A stretch of 64,000 nt of DNA from Thermoactinomyces vulgaris (GCF_003688725.1 NZ_REFP01000011.1:118684-182683); one strand, 5' to 3'. Shown: positions 17,921-27,979, numbered from the stretch's first letter. The notes: a model not told the origin generated them from the sequence alone. Numbers and translations are program-made.

Positions 17921-18835
17921 ATGGAAGAAGAGCTGAGTCGTCTGACGACCGAGTCCCGAAATGAACGAAGCAAACAGATTGACAAAATGGATACGATAGA
18001 GATTTTAAGACTGATCAATGCTGAAGATCAAAAAGTTGCTCAAGCCGTCAAGGAGGTGATTCCGGACATTCAGGTGGCGGTGGAGTATGTTTGCAATTCT
18101 TTTTCCCGCGGAGGGCGTCTGATTTACATGGGAGCCGGAACCAGCGGACGGTTGGGGGTTCTCGATGCCGTTGAGTGCCCGCCCACCTTCAGCACGTCTC
18201 CGGAACAGGTTGTCGGTTTGATGGCGGGGGGCGAAAAAGCCTTTGTGAAAGCCGTTGAAGGGGCGGAAGATAACGAAAAACTGGGGGAAGAAGATTTAAA
18301 GGCGATTGGCTTGACGGAAAAGGACACAGTCATCGGCATCGCCGCCAGCGGAAGAACCCCGTATGTGATTGGAGCGCTCCGGTATGCGCGAAGCATCGGA
18401 GCCCACACGGTGGCCCTTTCCAGCAATTCCGGTGCACGTATCAGCCAGGTAGCTGGTCATGCCATTGAAGTCATTGTGGGTCCCGAGGTGTTGACGGGTT
18501 CGACCCGGATGAAAGCAGGAACGGCCCACAAAATGATTTTAAACATGATTTCCACCACTGCGATGATACGCATGGGAAAAGTGTACGAAAATCTGATGGT
18601 GGATGTCAAAATCAGCAATTACAAATTGCAGAAACGGGCCGTCAACATCATCCGCACCATTACCGGCTTGTCTGACCGGGAAGCGGAAGACTTGCTCCGG
18701 CGTGCCCAAAATGAAGTGAAAACGGCCATTGTGATGGATTTGTCTGAAACCGGCTACGAAGAAGCCAAAAGATTGCTTGAAAAGTCCAGAGGGCATGTCC
18801 GCAAAGCGATTGCGCTCGGGATTCGGTCCCGTTAA
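17921..18835 (+). CDS. murQ: N-acetylmuramic acid 6-phosphate etherase
   Basis: The enzyme cleaves the lactyl ether of MurNAc-6-phosphate to give GlcNAc-6-phosphate, for cell-wall recycling. It is 304 aa, the family length, with a SIS sugar-phosphate domain: the [20 protein letters not shown] signature and the later [13 protein letters not shown] block. It starts at ATG 17921 after TTGGAGGG. It is the first gene of murQ-murR-murP; this order with the PTS gene shows that external MurNAc is imported and processed. Likely repressed by MurR and by CcpA. Confidence 0.96.
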   Translation: MEEELSRLTTESRNERSKQIDKMDTIEILRLINAEDQKVAQAVKEVIPDIQVAVEYVCNSFSRGGRLIYMGAGTSGRLGVLDAVECPPTFSTSPEQVVGLMAGGEKAFVKAVEGAEDNEKLGEEDLKAIGLTEKDTVIGIAASGRTPYVIGALRYARSIGAHTVALSSNSGARISQVAGHAIEVIVGPEVLTGSTRMKAGTAHKMILNMISTTAMIRMGKVYENLMVDVKISNYKLQKRAVNIIRTITGLSDREAEDLLRRAQNEVKTAIVMDLSETGYEEAKRLLEKSRGHVRKAIALGIRSR

Positions 18836-18850
18836 CAGGAGGGGAGGAGG

Positions 18851-19702
18851 GTGTCTGCAGGAGGACTTCATCGTTTGCGTTTGATGTTGGATCAATTGAC
18901 GGTTGCCGAGCGGAAAATCGCCGAATATATTTTGGCTCATCCACAGGAAGCGGTTCACGAGACAGCGGCCGGATTGGGGAAACGGACGGGCACAAGCGGA
19001 GCGACGGTGGTCCGTTTATGCAAGTCCCTGCAATTAAACGGATTTCAAGATTTAAAAATGCGAATCGCCGGCGATCTGGCCAAGCCCGAAGAGAGCGGCT
19101 ACCGGGATATCAGGCCCGAAGAGCCGGCCGGGTTGATTTTGCAAAAGATGACCAGTAACAGTGTGCAAAGTTTGCGCGACACGGCCGAGGTTCTTGACTT
19201 GAAAGAGTTGGAAAGAGCGGTGGATGCTTTATTAAAGGCAAACCAAGTCCACTTTTTCGGAGTGGGGGCTTCCCACATCATCGCTTTGGATGCCAGGCAA
19301 AAGTGGCTTCGAATCAACAAAGGGGTGACTGCTTTCTCCGACTTGCATCTGGTTGCCACCCAAATTGCCAATGCCCGGCCCGAGGATGTGGTGTTTGCCA
19401 TTTCATATTCGGGGGAGACCCCGGAAGTTGTGAGGATTTTGCGCTTGGCCAAAGAGTATGGAGTCAAAACCATCAGCTTGACCAAATATGGTTCGTCCAC
19501 TGTGGCCGATCTTTCAGAAATCCGCTTGCATATCGCTCCTTCCGGTGAAGCCGTTTTTCGCAGCGGGGCGACTTCCTCCCGGATTGCGCAACTTCATGTG
19601 ATTGATATTTTGTTTTTGGCGATGGCCGGAAAAGAGTATGATCAAACGGTTCGTTTGTTGGATAAAACCCGGAAAGCCACCCGGCGGCTGAAGGAAATTT
19701 AA
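18851..19702 (+). CDS. murR: MurR/RpiR-family transcriptional regulator
   Basis: This 283-aa regulator has an N-terminal RpiR HTH (LTVAERKIAEYILAHP ... TSGATVVRLCKSL) and a C-terminal SIS domain (FFGVGASHIIALDARQKW, ISYSGETPEVV) that would bind MurNAc-6-phosphate. It begins with GTG 8 bases after AGGAGG, 15 bp past murQ. Its position inside the catabolic operon, and the palindrome on the -35 box, point to autoregulation. The MurR name is by context; the HTH and SIS assignment is firm. Confidence 0.9.
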   Translation: MSAGGLHRLRLMLDQLTVAERKIAEYILAHPQEAVHETAAGLGKRTGTSGATVVRLCKSLQLNGFQDLKMRIAGDLAKPEESGYRDIRPEEPAGLILQKMTSNSVQSLRDTAEVLDLKELERAVDALLKANQVHFFGVGASHIIALDARQKWLRINKGVTAFSDLHLVATQIANARPEDVVFAISYSGETPEVVRILRLAKEYGVKTISLTKYGSSTVADLSEIRLHIAPSGEAVFRSGATSSRIAQLHVIDILFLAMAGKEYDQTVRLLDKTRKATRRLKEI

Positions 19703-19721
19703 CCCAGGAAGGAGAATTGGG

Positions 19722-21083
19722 ATGGGAAAAGACAACAGCGTGCTTGCGCAAGAGATTTTGCAGCATTTGGGGGGAGCCTCCAATATCGCTTCTTACACCC
19801 ACTGCATGACGCGGCTTCGCGTCAAACCCAAAAATGAAAGCCTTGTCAATAAAGAGGCATTGAAGGAAATCGAAGGCGTCATCGGTGTGGTGGAGGAAGA
19901 AACGCTGCAAATTATATTGGGGCCCGGCAAAGTGGCCAAGGTATACGAGGAATTCAAAATATTAATGAAAAACACGGGCGAATGGGATTTAAACGAACAA
20001 GCGAAGCAAAAAAGGGAAGAAATCAAGGAGAAAAACAAAACGCCGTTTAAGCTGTTTTTAAGAAGAATCGCCAACATTTTCATCCCCTTGATTCCGGCTC
20101 TGGTGGCTTCAGGGCTCATTACGGGGGTTACGAAAAGTGTGGTGCAGGCCGGTTGGATTGCGGAAACTTCCATGATCGCAACCGTCTTGACCGTGATGGG
20201 ATCCGGCCTGTTTTCATTCCTGGGGATTTTGGTCGGGTTAAATGCCGCCAAAGAGTTCGGAGGTTCCCCGGCTTTGGGCGCGTTAGCCGGCATTTTGGTG
20301 ATCAACCCCGAAATTGCAAACATCAGTTTGTTCGGAGAAGAATTGGTGCCGGGGCGCGGCGGTCTGATCGGTGTCATGTTTGCGGCCATTTTTATCGCTT
20401 TTTTGGAACAACGGATCCGCCGCCTCGTCCCGCAAGCGCTGGATATCATTGTTACACCGACACTGGCCTTGCTGATTACCGGAATCATCACCTATGTGGT
20501 CTTTATGCCGATTGGCGGTATGATTTCCGACGGAATTACCAAAGGCTTGCTGGCCATCTTGGATACCGGCGGAGTGATTGCCGGATTTGTGTTGGGAGCC
20601 ACCTTCCTCCCGTTGGTGGTTACCGGTTTACACCAAGGCTTGACACCGGTTCATCTGGAACTGATCCAATCCATCGGCAACGACCCGTTGCTCCCCATTC
20701 TGGCCATGGGAGGCGCGGGGCAAGTCGGGGCGGCCTTTGCCATCTATGTGAAAACAAAGAAGAAAAGGTTGAAAAGGGCAATTGGCGGGGCTCTTCCGGC
20801 CGGCTTGCTCGGCATCGGGGAACCGCTTATTTTCGGGGTGACCTTGCCTTTGGGAAGGCCCTTTTTGACAGCATGTCTGGGAGCAGGCGTGGGCGGAGCT
20901 TTTCAAGCCGTGTTTAAAGTGGCCACCATTGCCATCGGGGTTTCCGGCCTGCCGCTCACCTTTTTGGTGCTGCCCGGCCAAATCCTTTTGTATATAACCG
21001 GATTGGTATTATCTTATGCGGCAGGGTTTTTGTTCACCTATTGGTTTGGTTTCCGCGATGAAATGGCCGGCGGATTTGAATGA
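19722..21083 (+). CDS. murP: PTS EIIBC component, N-acetylmuramate-type
   Basis: This membrane permease imports MurNAc while phosphorylating it, working with general EI/HPr and an EIIA encoded elsewhere. The 453-aa protein has an N-terminal EIIB domain with the phosphorylated Cys28 (THCMTRLRV) and a C-terminal EIIC of about ten membrane segments including the substrate region VTGLHQGLTPVHLELI and GIGEPLIFGV. There is no EIIA domain. It is third in the murQRP operon and followed by a terminator. MurNAc specificity comes from context; GlcNAc- or sucrose-type EII have similar sequences. Confidence 0.9.
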   Translation: MGKDNSVLAQEILQHLGGASNIASYTHCMTRLRVKPKNESLVNKEALKEIEGVIGVVEEETLQIILGPGKVAKVYEEFKILMKNTGEWDLNEQAKQKREEIKEKNKTPFKLFLRRIANIFIPLIPALVASGLITGVTKSVVQAGWIAETSMIATVLTVMGSGLFSFLGILVGLNAAKEFGGSPALGALAGILVINPEIANISLFGEELVPGRGGLIGVMFAAIFIAFLEQRIRRLVPQALDIIVTPTLALLITGIITYVVFMPIGGMISDGITKGLLAILDTGGVIAGFVLGATFLPLVVTGLHQGLTPVHLELIQSIGNDPLLPILAMGGAGQVGAAFAIYVKTKKKRLKRAIGGALPAGLLGIGEPLIFGVTLPLGRPFLTACLGAGVGGAFQAVFKVATIAIGVSGLPLTFLVLPGQILLYITGLVLSYAAGFLFTYWFGFRDEMAGGFE

Positions 21084-21090
21084 TCCCGTC

Positions 21091-21123
21091 AAAAATACAG
21101 CTCCGAAGCGGGCTGTATTTTTT
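21091..21123 (+). terminator. Terminator of the mur operon
   Basis: AATACAGC/GCTGTATT stem with a ten-base loop and T-tail. Confidence 0.8.
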
Positions 21124-21206
21124 CTTGCCATCGGTTGCTGTATAGATTGCATCTTCCTTTCGGATACTAAACAGGACAATCAAGAATTTGCGGAGGAAGA
21201 TTTCAA

Positions 21207-22076
21207 ATGAGCTGGTATTTGGTTGTGGTCAAAACTTTTTTTACGGTTGTGGTCCTTTTGGTGCTTACGAGATTGATCGGAAAAAGACAAGTTTCCCAAC
21301 TTTCCCTGTTTGAATACATCACGGGTATCACCTTGGGAAGCATCGCGGCATATATTCCGTTGGAATCGGAACCGAACTCATGGTATTTGGGGGCGCTTTC
21401 CCTGTTGGTGTGGTTGATCATGGCACTCGGCATCGAATATTTGGGGATCAAAAGCCAAAAAATAAGAAAGTGGATTGTCGGGACGGAAACGGTGTTGATC
21501 AAACAGGGAAAGGTGTTGGAGGAAAATTTAAAGAAAGAGCGGATGACGGCGATTGAATTGATGAGCAAATTGCGGGCGAAAAATATTTTCAACTTGTCGG
21601 AAGTGGAGTTTGCCATCATTGAGCCGGACGGATCGGTCAATGTGATGCTGAAAAAAGAGCATCAACCGCTTACGGCCAACATGCTTCATCTTCCTGTGGA
21701 TCATGAACGGGAACCCGAAATGGTCGTTATCGACGGCCGGATTGAAAAAGAAGTGTTGTCGAGCATCGGGAAAAACGAAAAATGGTTATTGAAAGAACTG
21801 GAAAAACAAGGGTTGAAACTGGAAGATGTGTTTTTGGCCCAGGTGGATTCGTCCGGGAAATTGTGGACCGACCTTTATCAAGACCGGTCTTCTTCCCGTC
21901 CCCGGCCCCACTGGCGGGCAAACCTCATACAGGCATTGGAAAAATGTGAAGCCGAGTTAAAAAAGTCGGGACAATTGGCCGGGGATCCGGATGAAAAACA
22001 AATGTACCTGAACACCGCCCGCAATCTCAAGGAGATCACCAAAGACATCCAGTCCCGTTTCTTATCGCCATCATGA
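21207..22076 (+). CDS. YetF/DUF421 membrane protein
   Basis: This 289-aa protein has three N-terminal membrane helices followed by a cytoplasmic DUF421 domain (LTRLIGKRQVSQLSLFEYITGITLGSIAA, then VLIKQGKVLEENLKKERMTAIELMSKLRAKNIFNLSEVEFAIIEPDGSVNV in pieces). YetF-like proteins are widespread in Bacillales, and some are spore germinant-independent factors or membrane partners; the role of this copy is not known. The start is ATG after GAGGAAGATTTCAA. It is a single gene. Confidence 0.88.
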   Translation: MSWYLVVVKTFFTVVVLLVLTRLIGKRQVSQLSLFEYITGITLGSIAAYIPLESEPNSWYLGALSLLVWLIMALGIEYLGIKSQKIRKWIVGTETVLIKQGKVLEENLKKERMTAIELMSKLRAKNIFNLSEVEFAIIEPDGSVNVMLKKEHQPLTANMLHLPVDHEREPEMVVIDGRIEKEVLSSIGKNEKWLLKELEKQGLKLEDVFLAQVDSSGKLWTDLYQDRSSSRPRPHWRANLIQALEKCEAELKKSGQLAGDPDEKQMYLNTARNLKEITKDIQSRFLSPS

Positions 22077-22150
22077 GAATCATTGCATTTTCTGTTGGAT
22101 TTCTATTATTATTTTTACAGGCCCATTTATAAAAAAAGAGGTGCAAACCA

Positions 22151-23314
22151 TTGGAACAATTTACATTTTATAACCCAACCCAAGTGTTCTTTGGCAAAGG
22201 CACTTTGTCAGCGATCAAAGAACAAATCCCCCGTTACGGCAAAAAAGTATTGTTGGTTTACGGGGGCGGAAGCATTAAAAGAAACGGGATCTATGATCAG
22301 ATCATGAAATATTTGCAAGAGATCGGGGCAGAAGTCCTGGAATTGTCCGGGGTAGAACCCAATCCGCGCCTGTCCACGGTACATAAAGGCGTGGAAATGT
22401 GCAAGAAAGAAAAGGTGGACTTTTTATTGGCGGCCGGTGGCGGCAGTGTGATTGACGCCACCAAAGCCATTTCTGCCGGAGCCAAATTTGACGGGGATGT
22501 GTGGGACATCATCACCAAAAAAGCCGTTCCCAAAGATGCCCTGCCGTTTGGAACGGTTTTGACCTTGTCGGCGACCGGTTCGGAAATGAACAGCGGTTCG
22601 GTGATCACCAATTGGGAAACCCAGGAAAAGCTCGGCTGGGGACATCCGTTGGTCTTTCCGAAGTTTTCGGTTCTCGATCCGGTTCATACCTTTACGGTTC
22701 CCAAAGATCAAACCGTTTACGGAATTGTGGACATGATGTCCCATGCGCTGGAACATTATTTCAGTCCTGCCCCCAACGTTCCTTACAACGAACGAATGGT
22801 GGAAGGATTGCTGTCAACGGTTATCGAGACGGCACCCAAGCTGCTTGAGGACCTGGAAAATTATGAAGCCAGAGAGACGATCATGTTTTGTGGAATGATG
22901 GCATTAAACGGAGTCGTAAACCAGGGGATGCGAGGCGATTGGGGAACGCATGGAATCGAGCATGCTGTTTCCGCCGTTTATGATATCCCGCATGGCGGAG
23001 GTTTGGCAATTTTATTCCCCAACTGGATCCGGTATAATCTGGATGTGACCGAAGCCAAAATGAAGCAATTGGCGATTCGTGTGTTCGGTGTGGATCCCGA
23101 AGGAAAATCGGACCGTGAAATCGCTGAAGAAGGAATTGACCGGCTGCGGGAATTCTGGAGTTCCATCGGAGCCCCCAGCCGTCTGGCTGATTACGGAATC
23201 GATGATTCCAAACTGGAACTGATGGCAGAAAAAGCGGTGGCTCACGGTTCGTTGGGGCGGATGAAAAAATTAACCAAAGAAGATGTTTATGAGATTTATA
23301 AAATGTCATTATAA
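22151..23314 (+). CDS. Iron-containing alcohol dehydrogenase, butanol type
   Basis: This NAD(P)H-dependent group III alcohol dehydrogenase resembles BdhA and YugJ and reduces aldehydes to alcohols. It is 387 aa with the cofactor turn [13 protein letters not shown], the metal ligands Asp and His in [11 protein letters not shown] and a last His pair in [20 protein letters not shown]. The start is TTG at 22151 with AGAGGTG 8 bases upstream. Physiological substrate is not deducible. It stands alone between YetF and brnQ. Confidence 0.9.
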   Translation: MEQFTFYNPTQVFFGKGTLSAIKEQIPRYGKKVLLVYGGGSIKRNGIYDQIMKYLQEIGAEVLELSGVEPNPRLSTVHKGVEMCKKEKVDFLLAAGGGSVIDATKAISAGAKFDGDVWDIITKKAVPKDALPFGTVLTLSATGSEMNSGSVITNWETQEKLGWGHPLVFPKFSVLDPVHTFTVPKDQTVYGIVDMMSHALEHYFSPAPNVPYNERMVEGLLSTVIETAPKLLEDLENYEARETIMFCGMMALNGVVNQGMRGDWGTHGIEHAVSAVYDIPHGGGLAILFPNWIRYNLDVTEAKMKQLAIRVFGVDPEGKSDREIAEEGIDRLREFWSSIGAPSRLADYGIDDSKLELMAEKAVAHGSLGRMKKLTKEDVYEIYKMSL

Positions 23315-23315
23315 G

Positions 23316-23346
23316 GGCAAAGGCCGGACAAAACCGGCCTTTGTCA
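23316..23346. terminator. Stable hairpin after the alcohol dehydrogenase
   Basis: GCAAAGGCCGG/CCGGCCTTTGTC stem but no long T-run, so it may be a weak terminator or a stabilising hairpin. Confidence 0.45.
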
Positions 23347-23411
23347 AAGCATGTTTTGTAAGCGCTTTAGCACAGGGAGTGTGATTTTAAGTTTTGCTAA
23401 AAAATGGTTTG

Positions 23412-23441
23412 TTGACAGCTGGGAATAAAAGTTTTTATAAT
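23412..23441 (+). promoter_or_regulatory. Consensus sigma-A promoter of brnQ
   Basis: TTGACA (23412-23417), 18-bp spacer, TATAAT (23436-23441): both hexamers perfect. Confidence 0.85.
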
Positions 23442-23476
23442 GCATTGTACTGTTAAATTATAATCTATAAATAATA

Positions 23477-23522
23477 AATATACTGAAAATGCACAGAAGA
23501 AAAAAAGTTTGCCTGTGCATTT
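23477..23522 (+). promoter_or_regulatory. CodY-like box and hairpin in the brnQ leader
   Basis: AATATACTGAAAATG (23477-23491) matches the CodY motif AATTTTCWGAAAATT at 12 of 15 positions, and lies about 30 nt after the expected transcription start. It overlaps a 10-bp perfect hairpin AAATGCACAG (23487-23496)/CTGTGCATTT (23513-23522). CodY control of a branched-chain amino acid importer would fit known logic. Confidence 0.5.
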
Positions 23523-23568
23523 CAAAATACGGCAATGGTTGCAACAGAACAAAAAGGAGACATCTTCA

Positions 23569-24876
23569 ATGCTTAAGAACACCAAATTACTCACAATCGG
23601 TTTGATGTTGTTTTCATTATTTTTTGGCGCCGGAAATTTAATTTTTCCGCCGTTGTTGGGACAAGGGGCTGGAGACCAGTTCTTCACGGCGATGCTTGGT
23701 TTTGCGGTCACAGGAATCGGCCTTCCATTGTTGGCCGTGATCGCAGTCGGTTTGTCTGACGGCGGTCTGCAAGCGATCGGAAGCCGCGTCCATCCGGTTT
23801 TTGGCCTGATTTTAAGTTTGGTTGTATATTTGTCCATTGGTCCTTTCTTTGGAATTCCCCGGACCGGAACGGTTTCTTTTGAAATGGGCTTGTCTTTCCT
23901 GCCGGATGCCATCCGGGAAGCGGTATGGGCTTTGCCTGTTTTTACAATTATTTATTTTCTGATTACATTGTTGATCAGTTTGAACCCTTCCAAAGTCATT
24001 GATCGTGTCGGAAAGATCCTGACCCCGGTCTTGTTGACATTGATTGTCGTGCTCTTTCTCCAAAGCTTGTTTCACCCGGTTGGAGATTTGGGAACCCCGA
24101 CGGATGTTTATGCGCAATTTCCTTTTTTCCAGGGGTTTCTTGACGGCTATTTAACCTTGGATGCGCTGAGTGCATTGGTGTTTGGGGGAATGGTGGTGGC
24201 AGCCATTCGCGATGACGGAATCCGTGACCGGAAGAAGGTGGCCGCCACGACATTGAAAGCCGGTTTGATAGCGGTTACTTGTCTGGCTTTTGTGTATTTT
24301 TCACTGGCTTATATGGGAGCCACCAGCCAGCAGTTGGGAATGATGGATAACGGTGGTGAAATTTTAACGGCGATTGCTTTTGAACTTTTTGGCCCATACG
24401 GTTCCGTCCTCCTGGGGGTCGTTGTTTTGCTCGCTTGTTTGACGACTTCGGTCGGGCTTTCGACATCCTGTGCGCAATTTTTAAACCGGGTTTTCCCGAA
24501 ACTGTCCTATAAAAAATGGTTGTTGGTTGTAACCGTATTCAGTGCCTTTGTTGCCAATGTCGGATTAACCCAGTTGATTGCGATTTCCGTGCCGGTTCTC
24601 AGCATGATTTATCCGGCGGTGATTGTCTTGATCTTGTTGTCTTTCCTGCACTCATTCTTTCATGGTTATCGTGCGGTGTATGCCGGAGGAATTGCAGGCG
24701 CCTTTATCATCAGTGTTTTGGATACGCTTACCGGTACATTCGGATTCGATTTTTCATGGCTTGTGGTTTTGCCGCTTTATGACCAGGGAATCGGCTGGCT
24801 GGTGCCGGCTGTGATCGGAAGCTTGCTGGGATATGTCATTGGAAAAGCATCCGAAAAAAAAGCTGCCCTTACGTAA
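23569..24876 (+). CDS. brnQ: Branched-chain amino acid transporter
   Basis: This LIVCS-family cation symporter imports leucine, isoleucine and valine. The 435-aa protein has twelve hydrophobic segments and the family N-terminus (GLMLFSLFFGAGNLIFPPLLGQ). The start at 23569 follows AAAGGAG by nine bases; the longer frame to 23509 lies in the leader. It has its own strong promoter with a CodY-like box. The stop codon is inside a hairpin shared with the convergent MurF-like gene. Confidence 0.93.
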   Translation: MLKNTKLLTIGLMLFSLFFGAGNLIFPPLLGQGAGDQFFTAMLGFAVTGIGLPLLAVIAVGLSDGGLQAIGSRVHPVFGLILSLVVYLSIGPFFGIPRTGTVSFEMGLSFLPDAIREAVWALPVFTIIYFLITLLISLNPSKVIDRVGKILTPVLLTLIVVLFLQSLFHPVGDLGTPTDVYAQFPFFQGFLDGYLTLDALSALVFGGMVVAAIRDDGIRDRKKVAATTLKAGLIAVTCLAFVYFSLAYMGATSQQLGMMDNGGEILTAIAFELFGPYGSVLLGVVVLLACLTTSVGLSTSCAQFLNRVFPKLSYKKWLLVVTVFSAFVANVGLTQLIAISVPVLSMIYPAVIVLILLSFLHSFFHGYRAVYAGGIAGAFIISVLDTLTGTFGFDFSWLVVLPLYDQGIGWLVPAVIGSLLGYVIGKASEKKAALT

Positions 24877-24893
24877 GGAAAGGGCGGCTTTTT
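24857..24893. terminator. Bidirectional terminator brnQ/murF-like
   Basis: AAAGCTGCCCTT/AAGGGCGGCTTTTT hairpin enclosing the brnQ stop. Confidence 0.75.
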
Positions 24894-24897
24894 GCCG

Positions 24898-26283
24898 TTA
24901 CAGCCTTTTTAATTGCTTGACGAGCTTTTCGAAATGGAGGGAACGGGAGGCTTTAAAATAGATGACTGCATTTTTCGGGGTTTTTGCCAAGTGGTGCAAT
25001 GCTTGCCGGAAATCTTTACAAATCAGTACCCTTTTGCGGCTCATTCCATTGGCGATGGCAGATTGGGCAATGATTGCCCCGCGTTTGCCCAAGGTGATGA
25101 GTTGCGTCAACCCCAAGCGCGCCGCATATTTCCCTGATTGCATGTGAGCTTGATGCGAATATTCCCCGAGCTCCAGCATGTCGCCTAATACGGCAATCTT
25201 GGGGCGGGATCCGCTGACATTTTTCAGGACGTCCAATCCGGCTTTCAGTGCTGTGGGATTGGCGTTCCAAGCATCATTGATCAGGATGCGCCCGGATTTT
25301 GTGCGAATGAATTCCAAGCGCATTTTCGGCGCTTTAAAGGTGGCGAGCCCTTTTTGAATTTCCGGAATCGTGGCTCCATAAGCCCAGGCAACCCCGATGG
25401 CGGTCAGGGCGTTATAAACATTGTGTGTGCCGAAGACAGGGATCCGGACGGGGAACTGGCGTCCCTGAAGCACGGCGTCAAAGACCATCCCGTTTCGGGT
25501 GTAACGGATGTTTTTCCCCCGGATGTGGGCCGGATTGCGGATGCCGAAGGTAAGGATTTTTCCCTGGAATCGGTTGGTTTTCAGTTTTCTTGACCGCGGG
25601 TCGTCCGCATTTAAGATCAAGGTTCCGTTTTTGCGGACACCATCCACCATTTCCTGTTTGGCTTTTACGATGAGATGAAGTCCGCCCAAGCTGCCCGCAT
25701 GCGCTTCTCCGACATTGGTGACGGCACCGATCTCGGGCCGGACGATTTGGCATTGTTTGCGGATGTTATTGAGCGATTTCATTCCCATTTCCAAGAGGAG
25801 CAATTTTTCTTTGCCGGTTAACCGGGTCAGATATGTTGGCAAAAAAGAAAAAGTGTTCAGGTTGCGATGGGTTTTCACCATCGGTGCACGATATTTCAAA
25901 ATGGAAGCCACCATTTCGGTCGTGGTCGTTTTGCCCGCACTTCCCGTGATGCCGATCACTCTGGCCGGGCATTGTTTCCAGTTCCAAAGACCGGCTTTAA
26001 AAAAAGCCTGATAAGCATCTTTCACCCGGATGATCGAAGTGCCCGGCGGGATTCCCCGGGCAAAAAGGTGAGCGGGGAGCACGACGGCGAGCGGGCGGAT
26101 CCGTTGAATGGCCGGCAGTTGCTTTTCGTGCCACCGAATTTTGCGGGTGTAAAAGTAGACTTGGTGCGGTTTCAATTGTTTTGGATTTCCGAAATTGAGG
26201 GACTGGACGATTTTGGACGGGGAACCTGCAGTCAATCTTCCGCCCATGATTTGGGCCAGTTTGTTTAATTGGATTGCTTTCAT
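24898..26283 (-). CDS. MurF-like UDP-MurNAc-peptide ligase
   Basis: This 461-aa Mur ligase has the three expected domains: N-terminal UDP-binding domain (MKAIQLNKLAQIMGGRL), central ATPase with P-loop GITGSAGKTTTTEM and the downstream EMGMKS and NVGEAHAGSLGG blocks, and C-terminal substrate domain (LINDAWNANPTALKAGL, LGDMLELG). These are MurF hallmarks; MurF adds D-Ala-D-Ala to UDP-MurNAc-tripeptide. It is isolated, not in a cell-division gene cluster, and several normally conserved positions look relaxed, so it may be a second copy. The start follows GGGAGG. It is convergent with brnQ. Confidence 0.85.
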   Translation of the reverse strand: MKAIQLNKLAQIMGGRLTAGSPSKIVQSLNFGNPKQLKPHQVYFYTRKIRWHEKQLPAIQRIRPLAVVLPAHLFARGIPPGTSIIRVKDAYQAFFKAGLWNWKQCPARVIGITGSAGKTTTTEMVASILKYRAPMVKTHRNLNTFSFLPTYLTRLTGKEKLLLLEMGMKSLNNIRKQCQIVRPEIGAVTNVGEAHAGSLGGLHLIVKAKQEMVDGVRKNGTLILNADDPRSRKLKTNRFQGKILTFGIRNPAHIRGKNIRYTRNGMVFDAVLQGRQFPVRIPVFGTHNVYNALTAIGVAWAYGATIPEIQKGLATFKAPKMRLEFIRTKSGRILINDAWNANPTALKAGLDVLKNVSGSRPKIAVLGDMLELGEYSHQAHMQSGKYAARLGLTQLITLGKRGAIIAQSAIANGMSRKRVLICKDFRQALHHLAKTPKNAVIYFKASRSLHFEKLVKQLKRL

Positions 26284-26413
26284 GTATATATCCTCCCATG
26301 GCGAGACGATCTCATGGATCCATGTGTGATTATCCTATTCAGGAGGCAATAAACCGGCTTGGATGAAAGCCCATAAAAAGAAACCGGTCATTTTTGCCGC
26401 ATATTTTGAGGAC

Positions 26414-26449
26414 AAAAAAAGCAGTGCCTTTTTCACGGCACTGCTTTTT
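26414..26449 (-). terminator. Terminator of the MFS gene
   Basis: AAAGCAGTGCC/GGCACTGCTTT stem with A/T runs on both sides. Confidence 0.8.
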
Positions 26450-26458
26450 GAAGATAAG

Positions 26459-27979
26459 TTATTCATTGGTGGAGACGACAGGCTTTTTGCTCATCTTCAC
26501 CCGGGTGTCGCCCATGAACAGAATGGCTATGGCTGCCAGCACGATTGGGATCAAAGCCAGGGCAAAGATATGGGTGATCGATGAAGACATGGCGTCCACG
26601 ATTTTATCCAGAATGAAATCGGGAATCGCGGCGCGGGCACCAGGCTCAAAGAGCCCTTGCGGGTCGTTGAGGTCAAAGGATGGCCCGTGTCCTCCCTGCA
26701 TCCCGCCAAAATCCAATTGATCGGTAAAAAAGCGGTTTTGCAGGGAGCCGAATAAGGTGATCCCGATGGTCATGCCAAGAGAGCGGAAGAATGAATTGGT
26801 TGAATTTGCCGAACCGCGGTGTTTGGCATCCATGTTGTGCACTGATGCAATGGGCAACAACGAAAAAGAAAATCCGACCCCAAATCCGGCGATGACCATG
26901 TAGATGGTGACCAGCCAACGTGCCGTTTCGGGCGTCATGGTACTGAGCAAGGTCATTCCGGCGGCATAAGCAATGATCGAGAGGATCATCAAATTACGAT
27001 AACTGGTCTTGGTTTGGAAGATGCCGCCGATCGCGCTTCCGACAACCGACCCGAGCATCATCGGGGTCAGGATCAGTCCCGCATTGGTGGCGGACCCGCC
27101 GTACACCGCTTGCACAAAGATCGGGATATATACGGTCAACACGACAAAAGTGGCGCCATATAAGAAAACGGCGATTTGGCTGGCGGCAAATAACCGGCGC
27201 TTAAACATCCAGAAGGAAATAATCGGTTCTTTTGCTTTGGTTTCAACGTACAAGAACGCAAGAAAAAAGACCGCAAAGATGACAAATAAACTGATGATGG
27301 GAAGTGAATTCCAAGCATACTCTTTGCCTCCCAGTTCGAGGGCAAACATGAGGCTGACGACGGCAGTCACCAGGGTGACGGCTCCCCACCAGTCGATTGC
27401 TTGTTTTTCATGCTTATTCGACTCTTTGTAAGCCGTGAGAATCAGAACAAGGGAAATGATCCCGATGGGTAAATTGACATAAAAAATCCAATGCCAGCTG
27501 ATGTAATCGGTAATATAAGCACCGAGCAGGGGACCGGCGACACTGGATGAACCAAAAACCGCCCCGAGCAATCCGGTCATTTTCCCTCTTTGTTCCGGTG
27601 GAAAGATGTCAAAAACAATGGTAAAGGCAATGGGCATCAAGGCTCCGCCGCCGATTCCCTGGATGGCCCGGTAAATGCTTAACTGGACAATGCTTTGTGC
27701 GGTTCCGCAAAGTGCCGAACCGATCAAGAAGATGGTAAGACCGAAGATAAAGAAACGTTTTCGCCCGTACATGTCCGACAGTTTTCCGAAGATGGGCATT
27801 CCGGCCATATATGTGACCATGTAGGCGGAGGTGACCCAAACGAATTGGTCCAATCCCCCCAATTCCCCGACGATCGTCCCCATGGCTGTCGCAACAATGG
27901 TATTGTCCATGGCCGACATGAAGATCGCCAGCAATAAAGATGCGACGACAAGTTGAAAGTTGCTTTTTTTTGAGTCCAT
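26459..27979 (-). CDS. MFS multidrug exporter, DHA2 (EmrB/QacA-like)
   Basis: This 506-aa protein has about fourteen membrane segments, typical of the DHA2 drug:H+ antiporter family. The N-terminal motif D1 (MSAMDNTIVATAM), motif A (GKLSDMYGRKRFF), motif B (IYRAIQGIGGG) and motif C (GSSSVAGPLLGAYI) are all in place. It is a single gene with its own promoter and an operator-like palindrome between the -10 and the start codon. Substrate is unknown. The ATG follows AAAGGAGGAACATC. Confidence 0.92.
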   Translation of the reverse strand: MDSKKSNFQLVVASLLLAIFMSAMDNTIVATAMGTIVGELGGLDQFVWVTSAYMVTYMAGMPIFGKLSDMYGRKRFFIFGLTIFLIGSALCGTAQSIVQLSIYRAIQGIGGGALMPIAFTIVFDIFPPEQRGKMTGLLGAVFGSSSVAGPLLGAYITDYISWHWIFYVNLPIGIISLVLILTAYKESNKHEKQAIDWWGAVTLVTAVVSLMFALELGGKEYAWNSLPIISLFVIFAVFFLAFLYVETKAKEPIISFWMFKRRLFAASQIAVFLYGATFVVLTVYIPIFVQAVYGGSATNAGLILTPMMLGSVVGSAIGGIFQTKTSYRNLMILSIIAYAAGMTLLSTMTPETARWLVTIYMVIAGFGVGFSFSLLPIASVHNMDAKHRGSANSTNSFFRSLGMTIGITLFGSLQNRFFTDQLDFGGMQGGHGPSFDLNDPQGLFEPGARAAIPDFILDKIVDAMSSSITHIFALALIPIVLAAIAILFMGDTRVKMSKKPVVSTNE

